The notes beneath the pieces are model-generated. The model worked only from the letters and a program-made list of their open reading frames with translations, had not been told where the DNA came from and searched no databases. DNA of 64,000 nucleotides from NCBI GenBank assembly GCA_003670575.1, contig QWRD01000005.1, positions 1 through 64,000 of the forward strand, written 5' to 3'. The DNA is from Chloroflexota bacterium (GTDB taxonomy: Bacteria > Chloroflexota > Dehalococcoidia > UBA2979). Shown piece by piece: positions 60,732 to 64,000 of this stretch (positions are counted from its first letter, which is position 1; each line of letters opens with the position of its first letter). The position numbers and the translations under genes are program-made.

Positions 60732-61973
60732 ATGCCAGCATCGCTACCAGGGGCCGGAGCCCGGCCACTTGAGGGCATCCGTGTCGTGGACTTCTCCTGG
60801 ATCGTCGCGGGACCGCAGTGCACGCGCATCCTCGCCGACCTCGGCGCCGACGTGATTCGCGTGGAGAACGAGTCGTATCTGGACTCCATGCGCTCCGGGA
60901 TGCAGGTCTATCCGGACCGACCGTCCTACAGCGGCTCCGGGATGTTCAACAACATGAACCGGAACAAGCGCAGCATCACCGCCAACGTCTGGCACCCGGG
61001 CGGGCGCACGATGGTGGAGAAGTTGATCGCGCAGGCCGACGTCGTGATCGAGAACTTCAGTGCCGGCGCCTTCGAGCGCATGGGCTTCGGCATGGAGCAC
61101 CTCAAAGAGCTCAACCCCAACATCATCTACATCTCGATCTCGGGCTTCGGCCACGCGGGGATCGACACCACGTACATCACGTGGGGCCCGACCGCGCAGG
61201 CGATCTCCGGTAGCACCTTTATGTCCGGCCAGGCCGACCTGCCGCCGGCCGGATGGGGCTACTCCTACCTGGACCACACGGCGGGCTACTACGGCGCGAT
61301 CGGTCTGCTGATGGGGTTGTTCCACCGAAGCCGCACCGGCGAGGGCCAGTACATCGACGTCGCACAGTGCGAGACGGGCATGATGATGGGCGGCATCGCC
61401 ATGCTGGACTACCAGGTGAACGGTCGGAAGTACGAGCGCATCGGTAACCACTCTCGATGGCCAGCGATCGCGCCGCACAACGTCTACCGGTGCGCGGGCG
61501 ACGATCGATGGATCGCCATCTCCGCCGAGACAGACGACCAGTGGCTCGCGCTGTGCGAGGTGCTGGACGCGGATGAATTGGCAGCCGACCCGTTGTTCGC
61601 GACCAACCTCGGCCGGGTGGACGCGCAAGACGCGCTGGACGCGGCGATCGATGCGTTGACCCGCAAGTGGGACACGCGCGAGTTGATGTACCTGCTCCAG
61701 TCGAACGGTGTTGCAGCCGGCACGGCGCAGACCACCGAAGACAAAATGGAGCACGACCCGCAGCACGCGGCGCGTGAGTTCTACCCGATGGCACCTCACT
61801 CGTACCTCGGCGACCGGCGCTTCGAGGGGCTGCCCATGCGCTTCTCTCGCTCCAAGTGGGAGGTCGTAAACGGTGCCCCCGGTTTGGGCGAGCACACACA
61901 TGCAGTCATGGAACAGCTCCTGGGCTACACCGCCGAGGAGATCGCAGCCCTTGCGGCGGAGGTGGCGATTTGA
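60732..61973 (+). CDS. Type III CoA-transferase (CaiB/BaiF), catalytic subunit
   Basis: 413 residues. EGIRVVDFSWIVAGPQCTRILADLGADVIRVE is the family N-terminus; YLDHTAGYYGAIG holds the likely catalytic Asp (pattern DxxxG), followed by RTGEGQYIDV. Transfers CoA between organic acids; substrates unknown. GGGAGGGGGAG precedes the ATG. Coupled to the next gene. Confidence 0.9.
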   Translation: MPASLPGAGARPLEGIRVVDFSWIVAGPQCTRILADLGADVIRVENESYLDSMRSGMQVYPDRPSYSGSGMFNNMNRNKRSITANVWHPGGRTMVEKLIAQADVVIENFSAGAFERMGFGMEHLKELNPNIIYISISGFGHAGIDTTYITWGPTAQAISGSTFMSGQADLPPAGWGYSYLDHTAGYYGAIGLLMGLFHRSRTGEGQYIDVAQCETGMMMGGIAMLDYQVNGRKYERIGNHSRWPAIAPHNVYRCAGDDRWIAISAETDDQWLALCEVLDADELAADPLFATNLGRVDAQDALDAAIDALTRKWDTRELMYLLQSNGVAAGTAQTTEDKMEHDPQHAAREFYPMAPHSYLGDRRFEGLPMRFSRSKWEVVNGAPGLGEHTHAVMEQLLGYTAEEIAALAAEVAI

Positions 61974-63223
61974 CCGGGGCACTGGACGGCATCCGCATCC
62001 TGGAGATTGGCGACCGTGGCGAACAGGCCGGCCGACTGCTGGCCGACGCCGGCGCCGACGTGATCCGCATTGAGCCCGTAGAGGGCTCCTATGGCCGACG
62101 GCAGGGCCCGTTCGTGGGCGACCGCCCCGGTTCGGAGCGCTCGCTGCACCACGCGTACATGAACGCCAACAAGCGCGGGATCACGCTGGACCCGTCCACC
62201 GGTGACGGCGCTGAGCTCTGGCGTCGGCTCGTCGAGGGCGCGGATGTCGTCATCGACAGCTACCCGCCCGGCTTCCTGGACAGCATCGACTGCGGACCGG
62301 AAGTGTTCGCGCCGCTGTTCATCGAGGGTCGTCTGGTGTGGTGCGCCATCACGCCGTTCGGACTGACCGGCCCGTGGAAGGACTGGGAAGCCACCGACCT
62401 CACCAGCATCGCGCTGGGCGGGCCGATGATGAGCACCGGCTACGACGATCACGACCTGCCGCCGATCCGCCCGGACGGTGAGCACTCGCTCTGGATGGCT
62501 GGCGAGCACGCCGCTATGGGCATCCTGGCCGCGCTGATCGAGCGCGAGCAGTCTGGCCTCGGGCAGTTGGTGGACGTTTCCGTCCACGAGGCGGTCAGCG
62601 TCACGACCGAGGGGGCGTTCCCGAACTGGGAGTACAAGCAGGCGCTGGTGCAACGCCAGACCGGTCGCCACTCCTCACCCACCATCACGGCCCGGTGGCA
62701 GTTCCAGGGATCCGATGGCGGATACGTGAACCTCATGGGCGGCGGCGTGCCGCGTACTCGAGGCAACTGGAAAGAGCTGATGGACTGGCTCAACGAGTTC
62801 AACGCCGCAGCCGACCTCGAAGACCCGAAGTACGAGGCGGCCGTCCACTCCGACCCGATGCAGGCGACGGTGGAGCGTGCACGCATCTCAGAGGTCATCG
62901 GCGCGTTCATCCAGACGCGGCCATCGGAGGAAGTCTACCGCCGCGGTCAGAGCCTGCACCTCCCGTGGGCGGTGATCCGTCCGCCGGAGGACAACCTGTC
63001 CGACCCGCACTGGGAGGCTCGCGGATTCTGGGCGAAGACCCACATTCCGGAGCACGACAGCGAGGTTCGCTTCCCGCTGGGGCCGTACAAGATGAGCGCC
63101 ACGCCGCTGGAGCTGCGTCGACGTGCTCCGCTGCTGGGCGAGCACAACACGGAGGTATACGGCGGTGAGCTCGGGCTGGAGGCTCGCCAGCTCATCGTGC
63201 TTGCGGGGCAAGCCGCGATCTAG
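61970..63223 (+). CDS. Type III CoA-transferase, non-catalytic-looking subunit
   Basis: 417 residues. Same fold (DGIRILEIGDRGEQAGRLLADAGADVIRIE; SGLGQLVDVSVHE), but the segment aligned to the catalytic Asp reads LWMAGEHAAMG, with no Asp at that position. TTG at 61970 overlaps the first subunit stop (TTGA) and has GGAGGTGG upstream. A heteromer with the first subunit is likely. Confidence 0.85.
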   Translation: MTGALDGIRILEIGDRGEQAGRLLADAGADVIRIEPVEGSYGRRQGPFVGDRPGSERSLHHAYMNANKRGITLDPSTGDGAELWRRLVEGADVVIDSYPPGFLDSIDCGPEVFAPLFIEGRLVWCAITPFGLTGPWKDWEATDLTSIALGGPMMSTGYDDHDLPPIRPDGEHSLWMAGEHAAMGILAALIEREQSGLGQLVDVSVHEAVSVTTEGAFPNWEYKQALVQRQTGRHSSPTITARWQFQGSDGGYVNLMGGGVPRTRGNWKELMDWLNEFNAAADLEDPKYEAAVHSDPMQATVERARISEVIGAFIQTRPSEEVYRRGQSLHLPWAVIRPPEDNLSDPHWEARGFWAKTHIPEHDSEVRFPLGPYKMSATPLELRRRAPLLGEHNTEVYGGELGLEARQLIVLAGQAAI

Positions 63224-63246
63224 CGCACGTCCCTCGGCTCAACATT

Positions 63247-63272
63247 GGAGGGCGCCGACATCGGCGCCCTCC
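63247..63272 (+). terminator. Terminator after CoA-transferase pair
   Basis: Perfect 11-bp stem GGAGGGCGCCG / CGGCGCCCTCC with a 4-base loop, 24 bases after the stop. Confidence 0.85.
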
Positions 63273-63597
63273 TGCATTCCCACGTCGCCCGCAGCGCCCG
63301 CAGCCGGTACCGCACCACATCCTTCGGGCGCGTGACCAGCACCCGTCACACGCGTGTCACCTCGTGGTGTCGACGCTGCCCTCTCGCCAATATCGCGTTC
63401 GCACATAGCACAGAATTACATTCGCGCGTATTCAACACGATTGCAGTGATCAGCACGCGCGGGAATACACGCATGTGATTTTCCCTTGCAAATACTGGCG
63501 ATCACAAGAAGGCCACCTCGTACCATCGCCCGTATGTACGAGTGAGGGCAACGGGTTGTCCGGGCTCTCCGCCAGTAATCATCAGGAGGGATCACAC
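63273..63597. other. Gene-free stretch before the last gene
   Basis: No gene is visible. Bases ~63390-63500 are markedly AT-richer than the surroundings. TATGTA at 63533 is a possible -10 but has no -35 partner at normal spacing. Confidence 0.5.
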
Positions 63598-64000
63598 TTG
63601 AGCAACATGTTCACGCAGCGTGCACTCGGCCGCAGGACCATGCTTCAGGGCGCTGGCATCGGCGCGCTGGGACTGGCCGGGGCCGCGCTCATCGGCTGCG
63701 GCAGCAGCGCACCGGCGGGCGGATCCTCCGCCAGCAACAGCGGCGGCGTGCCGGTCAACACCCCGAAGGGCACCGGCCTGCCGATGACCTCGCCGGTGGT
63801 CAAGGGCACCAAGAAGCCCGGCGGCACCTTCACCGCGCACACCACCAGCACCTACACCCAGCACGACCCGGGCACGGCGCTGGCCACCAACATCTGGCAC
63901 ATGATCGGCGAGAAGGGCCTGGAGCCCGACCCGCAGACCGGCAAGATCCGCCCGCACGTCATGACGTCATGGGAAGTCGCCGACCCGACGACGCTGGTCT
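63598..64000 (+). CDS. ABC substrate-binding lipoprotein, family 5, Tat-type signal (partial)
   Basis: Continues past the right edge; 134 codons seen. TTG at 63598 has AGGAGGG seven bases upstream; an ATG three codons later is the alternative. LGRRTMLQGAGIGALGLAGA is a twin-arginine signal and ALIGC a lipobox, so the protein is exported folded and lipid-anchored. KKPGGTFTAHTTSTYTQHDP and KGLEPDPQTG match the start of the family 5 receptors. A second receptor besides that at 12734; no permease is yet visible. Confidence 0.85.
   Translation, partial: MSNMFTQRALGRRTMLQGAGIGALGLAGAALIGCGSSAPAGGSSASNSGGVPVNTPKGTGLPMTSPVVKGTKKPGGTFTAHTTSTYTQHDPGTALATNIWHMIGEKGLEPDPQTGKIRPHVMTSWEVADPTTLV

Overview
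The window is a gene-dense, GC-rich bacterial chromosome segment. It has a monoderm-style envelope (full peptidoglycan and division cluster, class E/F-like sortase, lipoproteins, no outer-membrane genes). The combination of a Bacteroidetes/actinobacterial-type SdhCAB, B12-dependent ribonucleotide reductase, tandem type III CoA-transferases, cupredoxin surface proteins with T/A/P-rich linkers and GTG/TTG starts suggests Chloroflexota, perhaps a free-living Dehalococcoidia-like lineage. The phylum is an inference; no rRNA is present to confirm it.

Layout. 1-10.6 kb (minus strand): a cut-off membrane protein with CxxC pairs, succinate dehydrogenase sdhCAB, a GNAT-NUDIX pair, and the chain tig-clpP-clpX-tlyA-nadK. 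10.7-17.2 kb (minus): a family 5 substrate-binding protein with two permease subunits, aspS and a sortase. 17.4-19.4 kb (plus): two surface cupredoxin genes, both broken. The first carries a C-terminal sortase-like sorting signal and lies divergently next to the sortase. 19.4-22.5 kb: hemW, a deacetylase and a small DMT transporter. 22.5-31.4 kb (minus): secF/secD/yajC/def, priA, rplS, trmD, a mogA/moaB-like gene and a divergent hicA-hicB pair. 31.6-47.4 kb (plus): the dcw cluster mraZ-rsmH-ftsL-ftsI-murF-mraY-murD-ftsW-murG-murC-ddl-ftsQ-ftsA-ftsZ. Most of its genes are joined by 1-4 base overlaps; murE and murB are missing. 47.6-55.8 kb: nrdR, a DinB-like gene, nrdJ behind a possible SOS box, three small genes, uvrC and a XerC/D recombinase. 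55.9-64 kb: a secreted Ig-like protein (minus), eno, an unknown gene, gap, a frameshifted lipoprotein, two CoA-transferases and the start of a Tat-type substrate-binding lipoprotein.

How it works together. Most genes are core growth functions in tight, translationally coupled operons. The odd points are at the cell surface and in domain architecture. Four separate reading-frame lesions fall in three secreted proteins and none in a cytoplasmic gene; all three nonsense codons sit where tryptophan is expected. SecF carries a ~130-residue SH3-like insertion in its periplasmic/extracellular loop. FtsZ has a ~140-residue N-terminal extension and almost no C-terminal linker. HicA appears to start at CTG and lacks the usual catalytic His. 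One of the two tandem CoA-transferases lacks the catalytic Asp. Several genes have a -10 hexamer 6-7 bases before the start codon and are probably leaderless. No tRNA, rRNA, CRISPR array, IS element or prophage was seen.
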